Positions 1 to 8,736 are shown, counted from the first letter of the stretch. The stretch is DNA of 15,491 bases from Bacteroidales bacterium UBA5235 (GCA_002409145.1 DHUL01000026.1:20267-35757), one strand, 5' to 3'. The notes: a model not told the origin generated them from the sequence alone. Numbers and translations: made by a program.

Positions 1-8
1 TCAGACTT

Positions 9-518
9 TCAGACCCAGTTCTTCCTGAAGAACCATGCAAAAGCGAATGCCGAAGCAAATATCGCGATCATTGTCACGAACCCGGCCAGCGAAAGCACGG
101 CCATCCCCGAAAGAGCTGCGCCGCTGGTGCATCCCCGCGCAAGCTGGCCTCCGTAGACGAAGAGCGCCCCACCCAGAAAGGCGAATGCAAGTCTGCGGCT
201 GTTACTGATCCGTGGCGATTTCTCGACCCGCAGTTTCAGTCTGCCCGAAATGGCTCCGGAAATAAATCCCCCCACAATTACCCCGAAGATCTCAATTGTC
301 AGCCAGTTGGTCAGTGGCTTTTTGCCGTTCTCATAATACCCGGAATAGTACTCTGTCTGGTTTACATGTTCCGGGCTCACTGCCCCGACTATAGAGACAA
401 CGCAGTATTTAATCCCGCCGCTTGCACCCAGTCCCCTTCCGGCGACCACCATTGCGAGCAGAAGCACCAGCCCCAGCAGCACTCCTGCCAGGTATGGGTT
501 CATGTAATTCCTTTTCAT
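9..518 (-). CDS. YeeE/YedE-family sulfur-compound transporter, half-size subunit
   Basis: A 169-aa integral membrane protein of the YeeE/YedE (DUF395) family, whose characterised members take up thiosulfate or related sulfur compounds. Hydrophobic segments lie at about 9-27, 36-48, 72-93, 110-128 and 139-163. Two family hallmarks are visible: an N-terminal GRGLGASGG (27-35) and the conserved ARGCTSGAALSG (127-138), whose Cys130 is the expected sulfur-handling residue; Cys39 is the only other cysteine. The length is about half that of full YeeE. This fits the two-gene arrangement common in Bacteroidota, where a second half-size subunit usually sits next door; here it would be just off the left edge, downstream of this gene. 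ATG 518 is chosen; a second in-frame ATG (residue 6) is possible. The family is clear. The substrate, and whether it is the first or second subunit, are inferred. Confidence 0.85.
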   Translation of the reverse strand: MKRNYMNPYLAGVLLGLVLLLAMVVAGRGLGASGGIKYCVVSIVGAVSPEHVNQTEYYSGYYENGKKPLTNWLTIEIFGVIVGGFISGAISGRLKLRVEKSPRISNSRRLAFAFLGGALFVYGGQLARGCTSGAALSGMAVLSLAGFVTMIAIFASAFAFAWFFRKNWV

Positions 519-543
519 AGATACACTTTCTGATTATTTACAG

Positions 544-579
544 AGTACAGCAAAATTAAATTAATTGGGAGATGCCAAA
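544..579 (-). promoter_or_regulatory. Bacteroidota-type promoter for the YeeE/YedE gene
   Basis: On the minus strand, TAATTTTG (558-551) matches the Bacteroidota -7 consensus TAnnTTTG. A -33 TTTG lies at 579-576, 17 nt upstream. Transcription would begin near 544, leaving a leader of about 26 nt before ATG 518. The motif match is seen; activity is inferred. Confidence 0.45.
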
Positions 580-951
580 CAATATGACGGAATAATAATG
601 ATCACAAAGATGGGAAAGGCTGTTTTCCCTCCAGCTCATCAATATGCCAGGAATAATTGATCCTCTATTCCGTGCTGCAAATAACTGTTAACCTGTAAAT
701 TATAATCTTTATCCAGCAAGCAGCCGAAAGTGGTCAACCTGTCTGGCCTGTGCATTTACATGCTATGTAACAATACTGCTAATCTTGGAACAATAGGAAA
801 CCGATCCGGCCCTGGATCATGCCTAACTTTGGTTATTGTGGGGAAAATCCGGCAGTACATAAAACTGCCGGACATATAAAGGAAAAATTAAACATTAACA
901 GGAAACATTGAAATGAAAAATATCAATTAACCAAATAAAAAACTTACTGTC
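580..951. other. AT-rich intergenic region between divergent genes
   Basis: No reading frame here resembles a protein. Apart from the hairpin at 848-872 and one isolated -7-like TAACTTTG at 824-831 (plus strand, no TTTG at the right distance upstream), I see no recognisable element. If that -7 box is used, the downstream lipoprotein mRNA would start near 838 and carry the hairpin in a leader of about 115 nt. Confidence 0.5.
848..872. repeat. Perfect 9-bp inverted repeat (hairpin)
   Basis: TCCGGCAGT (848-856) and ACTGCCGGA (864-872) are perfect inverted complements around a 7-nt A/T-rich loop. On the minus strand the stem is followed by TTTT then Cs, so it could end leftward transcription. 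On the plus strand it lies about 80 bp before the lipoprotein ATG and has no U-tract, so there it would be a leader hairpin or a protein-binding palindrome. The structure is certain at sequence level; the role is unknown. Confidence 0.5.
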
Positions 952-2052
952 ATGAGAAACAGATTGATTTTTATCAAATTATTGCTTCTGGCATTAGTGG
1001 CAGTCATATCCTGTGCAGAGGATGAGAAGCATGAGGAACCTGATCAAAAAGAGCCTGAGTCCGGTGCTCTTCCTGTTATTAAATTGCTTGAAGTGAATCC
1101 ACAATCTGCTACCTGTGTTTACATTGAAGGTCAGATAACAGATCCTGGCAGAGGATGCGAAAATGCAGCCAGGGGGATATGCTGGGGGACAAGTCCTGAT
1201 CCTACAATAGCCGATAATAAAACATATTTTTCAAATATTTATAAAACAAATTCAGGGCCTTACATCGGTGGCCGGCTTCATCCCTTGTGTTCGGGGATCA
1301 CTTATTATGCAAGGGCATATGTAACATATGGCTCAAAAACTGAATACAGTAACCAATTGTCCTTTCAAACAAGCTCTTCCGGTAAACCAGAATTCATCAC
1401 TGCTGTCCGGTTAACAAATTGTACCGCAGCGCAAATAATGTTTGATATAGTTGACGATGGTGGACTTTGTCCGATAACCCAAAGAGGAGTGTGCCTGTCG
1501 ACTTCACCAGATCCAACTACCGATGACTATGTGTGCTGGACAGAGCAGCTCGACTGGTATGTTCATGACAGAACCTTCGGTTTTTGTTGTGAAGCAAGAG
1601 AACTTCAACCGGGGACATCTTATTATGCACGAGGCTATATTACCAATTCAGAAAAAACGTATTACGGAGAGAACTTTTCTTTCACAACAAGTCCCGGTCC
1701 CGAAATCACTACAGTCAGGGTTAATGAAATAACGGCGACCTCAGCAAAGGTCACCGGTAATGTGACCTCGACAGGTGGTTCATTTGTTATCTCAAGAGGC
1801 ATCATCTATGATACAGTGCCTGATATGGCAAAAAGGTGGGAAAACCTTTTATGGGCCAATCAATTTATTGAAAAAGAGGTACAATCTATTTACTATGGAT
1901 CCGGAGAATTTACTTTGGAAATCACGAACCTGATCCCCGGTAAGCATTATTATGTCTCGACATTTGTTCAGGTAATGGCAGGGCTTGATTATGGCGATTG
2001 CCTGAATGCATATGGAGAAGAGATTACATTCAATACCGAACCTGGCAAATAA
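952..2052 (+). CDS. Cys-rich surface lipoprotein with three fibronectin III-like repeats
   Basis: A 366-aa protein of the type Bacteroidota export to the outer surface. A hydrophobic signal (5-20) ends in a lipobox V-I-S-C with lipidated Cys21. An acidic stretch follows (AEDEKHEE), like the export signals reported for surface lipoproteins of this phylum. Three fibronectin III-like repeats come next, at about 42-141, 147-246 and 249-363. The first two carry the typical RGxCxxTSPDPT motif (75-85, 179-189) and end in YYARxY (118-123, 224-229). The third is divergent: RGIIYD, no TSPDPT. There are 12 cysteines. Cys69/Cys77 and Cys173/Cys181 form a C-X7-C pair at the same place in repeats 1 and 2, and repeat 3 has lost both. 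No catalytic residues are evident, so an adhesive or scaffold role is inferred. The gene stands alone, convergent with the esterase operon. Confidence 0.75.
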   Translation: MRNRLIFIKLLLLALVAVISCAEDEKHEEPDQKEPESGALPVIKLLEVNPQSATCVYIEGQITDPGRGCENAARGICWGTSPDPTIADNKTYFSNIYKTNSGPYIGGRLHPLCSGITYYARAYVTYGSKTEYSNQLSFQTSSSGKPEFITAVRLTNCTAAQIMFDIVDDGGLCPITQRGVCLSTSPDPTTDDYVCWTEQLDWYVHDRTFGFCCEARELQPGTSYYARGYITNSEKTYYGENFSFTTSPGPEITTVRVNEITATSAKVTGNVTSTGGSFVISRGIIYDTVPDMAKRWENLLWANQFIEKEVQSIYYGSGEFTLEITNLIPGKHYYVSTFVQVMAGLDYGDCLNAYGEEITFNTEPGK

Positions 2053-2068
2053 TCTCACAGGAGTAACT

Positions 2069-2092
2069 GAAGCTTCCGATGCTTCTTGTTTT
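2069..2092 (+). terminator. Weak Rho-independent-like terminator after the lipoprotein gene
   Basis: GAAGC (2069-2073) and GCTTC (2081-2085) form a 5-bp stem around a 7-nt loop. TTGTTTT (2086-2092) follows, 17 bp beyond the lipoprotein stop codon. The stem is short, so this is a modest call. It sits between two convergent genes, where termination is expected. Confidence 0.4.
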
Positions 2093-2131
2093 CCCAGCTG
2101 ACGATTTACATTGCTATATAAAGATACCTGA

Positions 2132-3697
2132 TCAGTATCTCGCCCACTCTTTCCCTTCCTCAGTGCGTCTCCACCTGAAATATCGGTCGAGGACTTCGAG
2201 CGATTCTGCGCTTTGAACAGAGCCGATGTGCGGTGTCGGCCCCAGAATCATTACCTGAGGATTGGCATCGCTGAAAGCAGGCCACTCCGGAACTCCCGGG
2301 CCGTTAGGATCGCCGTACTTTGCAAAATTGGTCCAGTAGGTTCCCATGGCTTCAGAAATTTCAAGGTCTGATTCTGTGGTTTCCGGTTTCGATTTATCGA
2401 GGTGCATGAAAACGTACGCCACATCCTGGCCATGAGGAGAGCCATAGCCGTAACGCGGCGAATCTTCGGGATAATCGGGGTGCTGGTCGAAATAGTAATA
2501 GAAGACCTTTGATTTCCCGGTTCTCGACTGAAGCCGTGCCCAGATCCATGTTTGCCAGCCAAAGGCGGCATCACGCGACAAGTCACGGGCTGTTTTCGGA
2601 ACCGATGTCTCTGATGCCGGATAGGCTTTTATCAGGTCATCGGCAAACTTTCCATACCTCGTTCTGACACCCGCGAAATATTCTTCAGGGCTCCTTTCCC
2701 TTGAAAAACTTGCACCCTCGTCGGAATTATACCCCACCAGGATCGGGACGTCGTTGTATTTTCCTGCTTCATATAAGAGGTATTGGTCGTCCGGAATTAC
2801 TACACCGTCCACAATTGGCCACGCGCCACCCATGCCCATCCCCATCGGAAGCTTGTCCGGTTCAATTTTGCGCAGATCGGCAATTGAAGCTGCTCCTGCA
2901 TTTCGAACATATTCGACACCCTCCTGTTCCGCCTGTTGAAGTGTTTTCATATTTTCTCCAGGGTACGTTGTGGTACGGGTCGGTCCGAAAGAACCGCCAC
3001 TTTGCGATATGGCTCCGTGAAACAAACCACTTGCCAGCGGCGAGGCACATAACATGCTCACTGCAATTGCTCCGGCCGATTCCCCGAAAATGGTAACCTT
3101 ACCGGGGTCGCCTCCGAATGCAGCAATATTCTTCCGGATCCATTGCAGGCCGGCAATCATATCGAGCAAACCATAGTTTCCCGAAACTTTATCCGGGTTC
3201 TCTGCGCTCAACTCAGGATGGGCCAGGAAACCAAGCTTACCAACCCGATAGGCTATACTGACCAGAACGACGCCCTTACGGGCGAGGTGTTCACCATTGT
3301 GAACCGGGTCAGAGGTGGAGCCGAAACTGAATCCGCCGCCGTAAATCCAGACTAGGACGGGGACCCTTTCCTTATCCGATTTTGCCGGTGTCCAGATGTT
3401 CAGGTACAGGCAATCTTCGCTTTTCCCTGAAGGAGGATTACCACCCTGAAAGGCAGCCGGTGCAAATTCAGTGGTCATTTTGATCCCCTCCCATTCTGGC
3501 GCGGGCTGTGGCGCTTTCCAGCGCAGATCGCCGACAGGCGGAGCTGCAAAGGGAATTCCCCTGAAGACACGCAGGCTATCCTCAATCGTGCCCTGCACTA
3601 TTCCCTGTTCTATTTTTACCTGTTCAGGCAGAAGTTTCGAGCATCCGGTCATGAAAACCATGAGTGCTATCGCTATCGGAAGATAGAGTGCTTTCAT
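2132..3697 (-). CDS. Type-B carboxylesterase lipoprotein (PnbA/cholinesterase-like α/β-hydrolase)
   Basis: A serine esterase of the type-B carboxylesterase family, which hydrolyses carboxylic esters. I start it at ATG 3697 (521 aa), not at the longer in-frame ATG 3763. The shorter form begins with a proper lipoprotein signal (MKALYLPIAIALMVF, lipobox MTGC, Cys19), while the longer one would bury it and overlap the upstream gene. In 521-aa numbering, the oxyanion loop YGGGF is at 119-123, the nucleophile is Ser207 in GESAG, the acid is Glu327 in YNSDEG and the histidine is His422 in SPHGQD. The family's EDCLYLN motif is at 94-100. The full triad and normal length imply an active enzyme, probably anchored to a periplasm-facing or outer-surface membrane. 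It is last in the GH3-esterase-esterase operon, 11 bp after the CE1 gene, so removal of acetyl, feruloyl or methyl esters from a glycan is a fair inference. The substrate is not shown. Confidence 0.88.
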   Translation of the reverse strand: MKALYLPIAIALMVFMTGCSKLLPEQVKIEQGIVQGTIEDSLRVFRGIPFAAPPVGDLRWKAPQPAPEWEGIKMTTEFAPAAFQGGNPPSGKSEDCLYLNIWTPAKSDKERVPVLVWIYGGGFSFGSTSDPVHNGEHLARKGVVLVSIAYRVGKLGFLAHPELSAENPDKVSGNYGLLDMIAGLQWIRKNIAAFGGDPGKVTIFGESAGAIAVSMLCASPLASGLFHGAISQSGGSFGPTRTTTYPGENMKTLQQAEQEGVEYVRNAGAASIADLRKIEPDKLPMGMGMGGAWPIVDGVVIPDDQYLLYEAGKYNDVPILVGYNSDEGASFSRERSPEEYFAGVRTRYGKFADDLIKAYPASETSVPKTARDLSRDAAFGWQTWIWARLQSRTGKSKVFYYYFDQHPDYPEDSPRYGYGSPHGQDVAYVFMHLDKSKPETTESDLEISEAMGTYWTNFAKYGDPNGPGVPEWPAFSDANPQVMILGPTPHIGSVQSAESLEVLDRYFRWRRTEEGKEWARY

Positions 3698-3708
3698 ATC
3701 TGTCTGGG

Positions 3709-4896
3709 TTATTTGCTTCTCCAGAGGTTTGGCAAAAATTTGTAATACAGGAGGTGCCTCCACGTGGCCCAGTCGTGGCCCCCGTGACCGCCCGTATAAT
3801 ACTCGTGTTCGATTTTATGTTTTAAGAGGGCTTCATGCAGAACCAGGCACCTTTGTCCCATAAAGCCTTTTGCCTCTTCTGTACCCTGACCGACAAACAG
3901 GTAATCTACCTTTTCATTTACTTTCGGATCGTTTAAAAACTGCGCCAGCGAGGTTTCCGCATTCGTGTCACCGGCGCTGAGAATGCCGAAATTGGCAAAA
4001 AGATCAAGTGAACGAAATCCGATATACATACTGTGACGGCCTCCCATGGACAAACCGGAGATTGCCCTGCCTTTCGGGGACCTGATTGTGCTGTAAGCCT
4101 CATCGACCAGAGGAATTACATGATTCCGCAGCTCCTTTTCAAGAATATCGAAAGTCAGCTCGGTATGTCTGGGATGATTCCGGTGAATTACCTGGTTGTT
4201 GGGGATGGCAATAATCATCGGAACAGCTTTACCTTCAGCCAGAAGATTGTCCATTATAAAATTGGCCCTTCCGTCGAATACCCAGTTTGAAGGGAGCTCA
4301 CCGCTTCCGCCAAGCAGATATAAAACCGGGTATTTTTTCTTCGGGTTATAGCCTGGAGGAGTGTAAACATAAAGCTCGCGCTCACCTTTTGTCACTTCCG
4401 AATGATAAACATGGCGCGTAACGGTTCCGTGAGGAACATTCCGGGCATCATAATATGCCGGCCCGTCGCCATGCACAATCAGCTCACTGTAAGGCGGCAT
4501 GGCGGTAAAGGCAGCGTAAGTGTTATTCGGATCGGGAATCTGAACACCATCCACATTGAAATGATATGAATACATATCCGGTTTGAGCGGCCCTATTGTC
4601 AGTGTCCAGATGCCATCAGCTCCCTTAGTAAAAGGAATAGGTTCTCTGCCAATATTATTGGCGGTGTGGATTGCCTCGACAGGCAGGACAACCTTCTGTG
4701 CATTGGGAGCTTTCAAGCGGAAAGTAACCGTATTGTCGTCGCGCACCTCTGGCGAATTAACATTAGCGCTGAACGGTATCAGGCCTTCAGTATCCTTTTG
4801 CGGATTGTAATCGAGATTTACATTGGCCTGTTGTCCGAAACCATGTCCCGAAATCCAGATCAATCCGGTAACGAAAAAAAGAACTTGATTTTTCAT
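3709..4896 (-). CDS. Secreted CE1-type esterase with N-terminal E-set domain (feruloyl/acetyl-xylan esterase-like)
   Basis: A 395-aa secreted α/β-hydrolase of the esterase-D / carbohydrate esterase family 1 type, related to the feruloyl esterase part of xylanase Z and to Fes-like esterases. The signal peptide is about 1-21 (cleavage near GFG-QQ). An immunoglobulin-like E-set/CBM48-like domain spans about 40-142 (VTFRLKAPNAQKV, then DGIWTLTIGPLKPDMYSYHFNVDG). The catalytic domain, about 160-392, has nucleophile Ser283 in GLSMGG and His374 in GGHDW. The acid position falls at G-Q-G-T-E-E (336-341), where relatives usually have Asp, so Glu340 or Glu341 may serve. Family members cleave ferulate or acetate from arabinoxylan side chains. 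It lies 27 bp after the GH3 gene and 11 bp before the carboxylesterase, as expected for one transcript. The fold and catalytic Ser/His are sure; substrate choice is inferred. Confidence 0.85.
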   Translation of the reverse strand: MKNQVLFFVTGLIWISGHGFGQQANVNLDYNPQKDTEGLIPFSANVNSPEVRDDNTVTFRLKAPNAQKVVLPVEAIHTANNIGREPIPFTKGADGIWTLTIGPLKPDMYSYHFNVDGVQIPDPNNTYAAFTAMPPYSELIVHGDGPAYYDARNVPHGTVTRHVYHSEVTKGERELYVYTPPGYNPKKKYPVLYLLGGSGELPSNWVFDGRANFIMDNLLAEGKAVPMIIAIPNNQVIHRNHPRHTELTFDILEKELRNHVIPLVDEAYSTIRSPKGRAISGLSMGGRHSMYIGFRSLDLFANFGILSAGDTNAETSLAQFLNDPKVNEKVDYLFVGQGTEEAKGFMGQRCLVLHEALLKHKIEHEYYTGGHGGHDWATWRHLLYYKFLPNLWRSK

Positions 4897-4923
4897 ATAA
4901 GCATTCCCTGGTTTACCGGGTAA

Positions 4924-7900
4924 CTATTTCAATCCGCTGTTCTTTATGCGGAAGTAGTCGAACGACACATCGAACGGCGTGTCCGGCTTTGTCGTATCAG
5001 AATCGAACCAGTAGGTGCTTTTCATGTACTGAGCCACGATGCCATCGCATACGATCAGGCCTGCCCTGATGTCTTTCAGCAGCAGACCGGCTGTTCCCAG
5101 CAACTCGTAATTTGTACCGTCAAGTGAATAATAAGCTGTGTAGGTACCTCCCTTTTTCTCCAGTTTAAGATTCAATGCTTTGTCGCCGGTGATCTCGTCT
5201 TTGAGATTGAATGTCGCCAGTGATTTTGCGATGCCGTTTTCTTCCATAACCAGGTCGAGGGTGCCGGGTTGAACTCCCCTGGCCCGGGTTGTCTTGATCA
5301 CAGCCCTGAACATAAGCTTCACAAAATTATCGTCGTCCTGGTAAGCCAGGATACCTGCGTTTTCAGGCTGGGACGGAGTTCTGGAACAAACCAGCCGGGT
5401 CTCGATGGTCCAGTCGTTATTGGCGCTTTGCAGCAGCAGGTTGTTTGCATCGTTGGTAGCTTCAAGAACGCCACCTTTTTCACTTGTGATTGTAAGCGAG
5501 CCTGCTTTTGCAGATAAACTATGTGTTGATTTGTTTTCACGAACCCACTCCCACCGTGGATCAACGGCGCTGCCATTGAATTCATCGCTTACCGATTCCG
5601 TATCGAAATTCAGGTAGTAGACATTCTTTTCAAGGGTGATATTGTCTATCAGACTGATTGTTGCGGTTCCCGGTATTGCCCTGGCTTGTTCGATTTCGAC
5701 GGAAATCCCGCTGCCCAAAGTCTCAGCTTTCACAACGGGTATTTTCGCATTGCTCTTCAACAGGTAACTGTACGCCTTTACATCTTTGTTGAAACCTCGT
5801 ATATTTTTCCCGTTAACTGTAACTGATGCGGGATTCAGATCGGGCATCACCTTTAGCGGGTAACTGTTTGAAACGGTTGTTCCGTCAATAGTAACGCTGG
5901 CAATGATCGAAGCAACGCCCACGCCTGTAGCTGTTACAATACCCTTTTCATCGACAATGGCAACCCCAGGGTTATTGCTCTTGTATGTAACTACAGCCTT
6001 TGTGATGTCATAGAAACTGTCGTCTGACATGCTTGCCGTTACGCTTGTCTGCACTTTGTTTCCGGGTTTTAACACCACCCTGTCGCATTCGGCCACCACT
6101 GTGGTCAGAACAGGTTTGTAGCTTCCGCTCATCCGGGCTTCCACCTGTCCTTTTATGTCTCGCGAGGATGCGCCAATCTCGAAGACATACCTGCCCGGGT
6201 CGAAAGTGATTTTCCTTTTTTCCGAATCCCAGAACCATAGATCCTGACAGTCAATATCGATTGAAACTGTTTTCACCTGTCCCCGTGGGATAGTCACCCT
6301 TTGAAATCCCTTCAGCCTCTTTACCGGTCTCTCAAGGGATGCAGGACTGTCAGGAGTTTTCACATAAACCTGCACCACTTCATCCCCGTCAACAGTTCCG
6401 GTATTCTGAACATCAACACTGACGGTAATTTTATCGTTGGGCGTAATGTTGTTTTTGCTGATGGCAAAATTACTGTATTCGAATGTGGTATATGACAAAC
6501 CGTATCCGAATTCGTAGGACACATCTTTGTTGAAATACATGTAAGTGCGTCCGTTGGTGCCGTCGCCACGCAGATTGTAATTATTGAACTCAGGCAGGTC
6601 ATTCAGTGATTTATGCCAGGTTACATTCAGTTTTCCGCCCGGATTTACATCGCCGAACAGTACTTTCGCCATGGCAGTTCCCTGTGCCTGGCCGTTGTAA
6701 CCTGTCCAGATAATCCCGGTGACGTCAGCTAGATTCTTGAACTGTTCCACTTCAACCATACCCATGGTTTGCATCACTACAATCGTATTGGGATTTACTG
6801 CGGCCACAGCTTTTATCAGTTCATTCTGATTGCCCGGCAAGGTCAATGCAAAACGGTCTGATTCCTCCCTGCCGGTGGATTGGTCGGTACCCACGAAAAC
6901 CAGAGCGACGTCACAGCCGGCTGCCAGGTTAAGTGTTGCCGGATCGATCTCCTTTTCTGCTGCTTCGCGATACACAAGAACAAGTGTTTGCGGGCCTGTT
7001 ATACCCAGAGTGTTTATCTTCACCGGCACTACCCTGGGGCGTGCAAAACCGGGAAATCCTCCGCTTTGCTGAGGACTGGTGATTCTTTCAGATGCCAGCA
7101 TATTGCCGGCAGCAGAGCCAACCCTTACTTCCAGAATGCCTCCATCGGCGGATGAACTCAGATTGAACCTTATCGAATCGACACCTGTAATATCAACATT
7201 GTCATAGGCAGTCCAATCGCCATCCTTGATACCGCTTATCGAAGTCCGTCCGAATCTTGAAGCTACTATAAGACCAGGAGCTGAAGAGACAAATTTTGTC
7301 GCATCGTATTCCTTCACTACCTCTCCGTTTCGCAGTGTTGAAAAACCGGTCACATTAATAAAATCGGTATTTCTATCCGTATTCCCGGTCACAAGGGACA
7401 CTATCTCAGTTTTCAGGTTATTTTCCCTGATGTAGTTCTGAATGCCTTCCACGGGCGATATCCTTAAATGAGGCTCAACCTCTCCCGAATAATCGCCCAG
7501 CTCTACTTTGTCGGCCTGTGGCCCTAAAACAGCAATCTTTTTAACGTTCCTCAAATCAATCGGCAATGCCTTGTTACCCGTTTTTGTTACTGTGCTGTTT
7601 TTCAGCAGTACGGGTGTTTTGGTTGCAACCTCAAGTGCGAGGTTATTATGAGAAGGATCGTTGATTACGCCCGGTTTAATTCCGGTGTAAGGGACAATTT
7701 CACGGGGGTCAAATTCTCCCATCCTCATTCTGATTGTGAAGATATTCACAAGTGCCTTGTCAATTTCGCCTTCTGTAAGTATGCCCTGTTGCACTGCATC
7801 CAGGGCATTCGCCTGGTAAACACCGCCACAATCGGTATCAACGCCTGCTTTAATTCCCATTGCTGCCGCTACTGTATGGTTTTCGGAATAGTGGTGGCCC

Positions 7901-8736
7901 CTGACCATATCGTCAATCGCGCCGCAGTCGCCGGTTACATAACCGTCAAGTCCATAAGTCTTACGGGCTATAGTGTCGACAAGGTATTTGCTTGCCGAAA
8001 CCGGTATCCCGTTTACGGCGCTGTAGGCTGTCATGATTGCCGGAAGTTTATAGTCCCTGATAAGGGTCCTGTAAGGCAGAAGATAGAATTCGCGCATATC
8101 GCGTTCGTCCATATTCGCGCTGCCGGAGTGGCGGTTAAACTCCGTATTGTTGGCGAAATAATGTTTTCCGCAGGGAACAGCTTTCAGGTAGGTGGGGTCG
8201 TCACCCATCAAACCCTGAATAAATCCCTTCCCGATCCGGGAAACAAGAAAAGGATCCTCTCCGAAAGTCTCGGCAGTCCGTCCCCAGCGCGGGTCACGGG
8301 CCGGCTCGATAACAGGCGACCAGTAGGTAAGCGTAAAGAGAACGTCGTAGTTAAATCCCCGGGCTTCATCGGAGATCACATTTGTTTCGCGTTTGATCAG
8401 CTCCGGGTCCCATGTCGCCCCAACGGCCACACTGTTCGGGAAAGAAGTTGCCGTCATGCCGCTGTTGTTGTTTCTGCCCATGACTCCGTGAAGCGCTTCT
8501 CCCCAGACATCATAATGATTCACTCCCAGGCGCGGGATAGGCGGCATTGTATTGCCAAGCTGGCTTTGTTTCTCTTCAGGCGTCATTCTCGAAACAAGGT
8601 CGGCAGCCCTTTCCCTAAATGAATACGAGGGATTCAGATAGATTGGCTTTTTCGCTTTTTCGCCGACAGGAATAAAAGCCATCATCAGGATAGAAAATAA
8701 AACCAGAACCGATAGTTTGGGACTTGTGGTTTTCAT
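4924..8736 (-). CDS. Multidomain GH3 β-glycosidase (β-xylosidase/β-glucosidase-like) with CBM6-like insert and C-terminal binding modules
   Basis: A 1270-aa exported exo-glycosidase that removes terminal β-linked sugars. Signal peptide about 1-25. The GH3 N-terminal barrel (about 38-345) shows DVWGEALHG (76-84), KHYFANN (191-197) and nucleophile Asp270 in GYVTGDCGA. The GH3 C-terminal domain (about 370-705) holds VGTDQ...REESDR (615-628), where Glu624 is the likely acid/base, and LPGNQNEL. It is interrupted at about 458-592 by a CBM6-like β-sandwich (GIKDGDWTAYDNVDITGVDSI). After it come an Fn3-like domain (about 765-860), a Big_2-type domain (about 880-965), a cadherin-like β-domain (about 968-1044) and a concanavalin-like/DUF1349 module (about 1049-1264) like those at the C-termini of GH43 enzymes. 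Ordinary GH3 enzymes are 750-900 aa, so 400 residues are extra. EALHG and TGDCGA lean towards β-xylosidases, but glucosidase activity is possible. It is first in the operon with two esterases. Confidence 0.92.
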   Translation of the reverse strand: MKTTSPKLSVLVLFSILMMAFIPVGEKAKKPIYLNPSYSFRERAADLVSRMTPEEKQSQLGNTMPPIPRLGVNHYDVWGEALHGVMGRNNNSGMTATSFPNSVAVGATWDPELIKRETNVISDEARGFNYDVLFTLTYWSPVIEPARDPRWGRTAETFGEDPFLVSRIGKGFIQGLMGDDPTYLKAVPCGKHYFANNTEFNRHSGSANMDERDMREFYLLPYRTLIRDYKLPAIMTAYSAVNGIPVSASKYLVDTIARKTYGLDGYVTGDCGAIDDMVRGHHYSENHTVAAAMGIKAGVDTDCGGVYQANALDAVQQGILTEGEIDKALVNIFTIRMRMGEFDPREIVPYTGIKPGVINDPSHNNLALEVATKTPVLLKNSTVTKTGNKALPIDLRNVKKIAVLGPQADKVELGDYSGEVEPHLRISPVEGIQNYIRENNLKTEIVSLVTGNTDRNTDFINVTGFSTLRNGEVVKEYDATKFVSSAPGLIVASRFGRTSISGIKDGDWTAYDNVDITGVDSIRFNLSSSADGGILEVRVGSAAGNMLASERITSPQQSGGFPGFARPRVVPVKINTLGITGPQTLVLVYREAAEKEIDPATLNLAAGCDVALVFVGTDQSTGREESDRFALTLPGNQNELIKAVAAVNPNTIVVMQTMGMVEVEQFKNLADVTGIIWTGYNGQAQGTAMAKVLFGDVNPGGKLNVTWHKSLNDLPEFNNYNLRGDGTNGRTYMYFNKDVSYEFGYGLSYTTFEYSNFAISKNNITPNDKITVSVDVQNTGTVDGDEVVQVYVKTPDSPASLERPVKRLKGFQRVTIPRGQVKTVSIDIDCQDLWFWDSEKRKITFDPGRYVFEIGASSRDIKGQVEARMSGSYKPVLTTVVAECDRVVLKPGNKVQTSVTASMSDDSFYDITKAVVTYKSNNPGVAIVDEKGIVTATGVGVASIIASVTIDGTTVSNSYPLKVMPDLNPASVTVNGKNIRGFNKDVKAYSYLLKSNAKIPVVKAETLGSGISVEIEQARAIPGTATISLIDNITLEKNVYYLNFDTESVSDEFNGSAVDPRWEWVRENKSTHSLSAKAGSLTITSEKGGVLEATNDANNLLLQSANNDWTIETRLVCSRTPSQPENAGILAYQDDDNFVKLMFRAVIKTTRARGVQPGTLDLVMEENGIAKSLATFNLKDEITGDKALNLKLEKKGGTYTAYYSLDGTNYELLGTAGLLLKDIRAGLIVCDGIVAQYMKSTYWFDSDTTKPDTPFDVSFDYFRIKNSGLK

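Noticed and set aside
2701..3096. 131-aa plus-strand frame inside the carboxylesterase
   Set aside because: Shadow of the esterase coding strand, rich in Pro, Arg and His, with no recognisable motif.
3698..3763. 22-residue N-terminal extension of the carboxylesterase
   Set aside because: It would overlap the upstream esterase and place the lipoprotein signal in the interior. ATG 3697 gives a correct signal peptide and an 11-bp gap.
7648..8622. 324-aa open frame on the plus strand
   Set aside because: Antisense to the GH3 catalytic barrel, whose motifs are intact on the other strand. The product shows no domain, only compositional echoes of the real gene.
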